Below, piece by piece: positions 12,541 through 12,629 of a DNA stretch of 12,629 bases. Location of the stretch: positions 1 to 12,629 of the forward strand of contig CAKUAV010000088.1 of the NCBI GenBank assembly GCA_934636425.1, read 5' to 3'. Origin of the DNA: an uncultured Clostridia bacterium. Lineage in GTDB: Bacteria; Bacillota; Clostridia; Christensenellales; Aristaeellaceae. How positions within the stretch are numbered: position 1 is the first letter of the stretch; each line of letters starts with the position of its first letter. Both the position numbers and the translations under genes were made by a program. Below the pieces are notes generated by a model. It did no database searches. It saw only the letters and a program-made list of their open reading frames with translations, and was not told the DNA's origin.

Positions 12541-12629
12541 TTACTTCAGCCAGTCCCCGCGCAGCGCGGCGGCGAGGTTGGTCGCGGCCTCTATGTGGCC
12601 GTAGTCGGAGAGGTGTATGAGATCGCAGG
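12541..12629 (-). CDS. C-terminus of a probable SGNH/GDSL-type hydrolase (partial, 5' end outside window)
   Basis: Only the last 28 codons are present, closed by TAA (12543-12541). The visible peptide starts CDLIHLSDYGHIEAATNLAA and ends in GDWLK. The D-x-IHLSDYG pattern fits the last block of SGNH hydrolases, where the catalytic Asp and His lie in a D-x-x-H element near the C-terminus, and where a final helix closes the fold. The fragment is too short to name a substrate or to exclude another family. It is followed by a hairpin terminator. Confidence 0.55.
   Translation of the reverse strand, partial: CDLIHLSDYGHIEAATNLAAALRGDWLK

Overview
The window is GC-rich (about 60% by eye, not computed) and reads like a chromosomal stretch of an anaerobic, high-GC Clostridia-type Firmicute. 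The reasons are a BceRSAB-type peptide-antibiotic module, an oxygen-sensitive glycyl radical enzyme (GRE) with its radical-SAM activase, strong AGGAGG-like ribosome sites, TTGACA/TATAAT promoters, and tight operons with 4-nt overlaps. The genus cannot be fixed from the sequence. Ile codon ATA is used often despite the GC content.

Layout. (1) 1-633 (+): 3' part of a GH51-type alpha-L-arabinofuranosidase, closed by a clear terminator. (2) 757-5368 (+): response regulator, intramembrane-sensing histidine kinase, ABC ATPase and a 10-TM FtsX-like permease, the standard order of a BceRS-BceAB antimicrobial-peptide sensing and detoxification system. A near-perfect BceR-type operator and an extended -10 promoter lie in the 128-nt gap before the ATPase gene. 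(3) 5369-6807: about 1.4 kb between convergent genes with no credible gene. It holds three long repeats, shorter partial repeats and a dense set of small hairpins; two 12-bp hairpins differ by three base pairs, every one compensated on both arms. (4) 6808-8826 (-): an operon of a UxuA/mannonate-dehydratase-like enzyme followed by a PF10282-type lactonase. (5) 8827-9122: a divergent control region with a consensus promoter to the left, a promoter to the right, a 24-bp palindrome over the rightward -35, and an inverted repeat in the rightward leader. (6) 9123-12016 (+): a compact 682-residue GRE of unknown substrate and its activase, overlapping by ATGA and closed by a terminator. (7) 12200-12358 (-): a 52-residue AT-richer small protein. 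(8) 12541-12629 (-): the C-terminus of a probable SGNH/GDSL-type hydrolase.

How the parts may work together. The Bce module would sense peptide antibiotics through the transporter, and BceR would then induce the ATPase-permease pair. The lactonase, the UxuA-like dehydratase and the GRE pair share a divergent promoter region and probably form one sugar-acid catabolic unit: lactone opening, dehydration of an aldonate, and a radical dehydration or cleavage step. The substrate is not readable from this window. The GRE unit and the repeat array in region 3 are the two places most likely to be undescribed.
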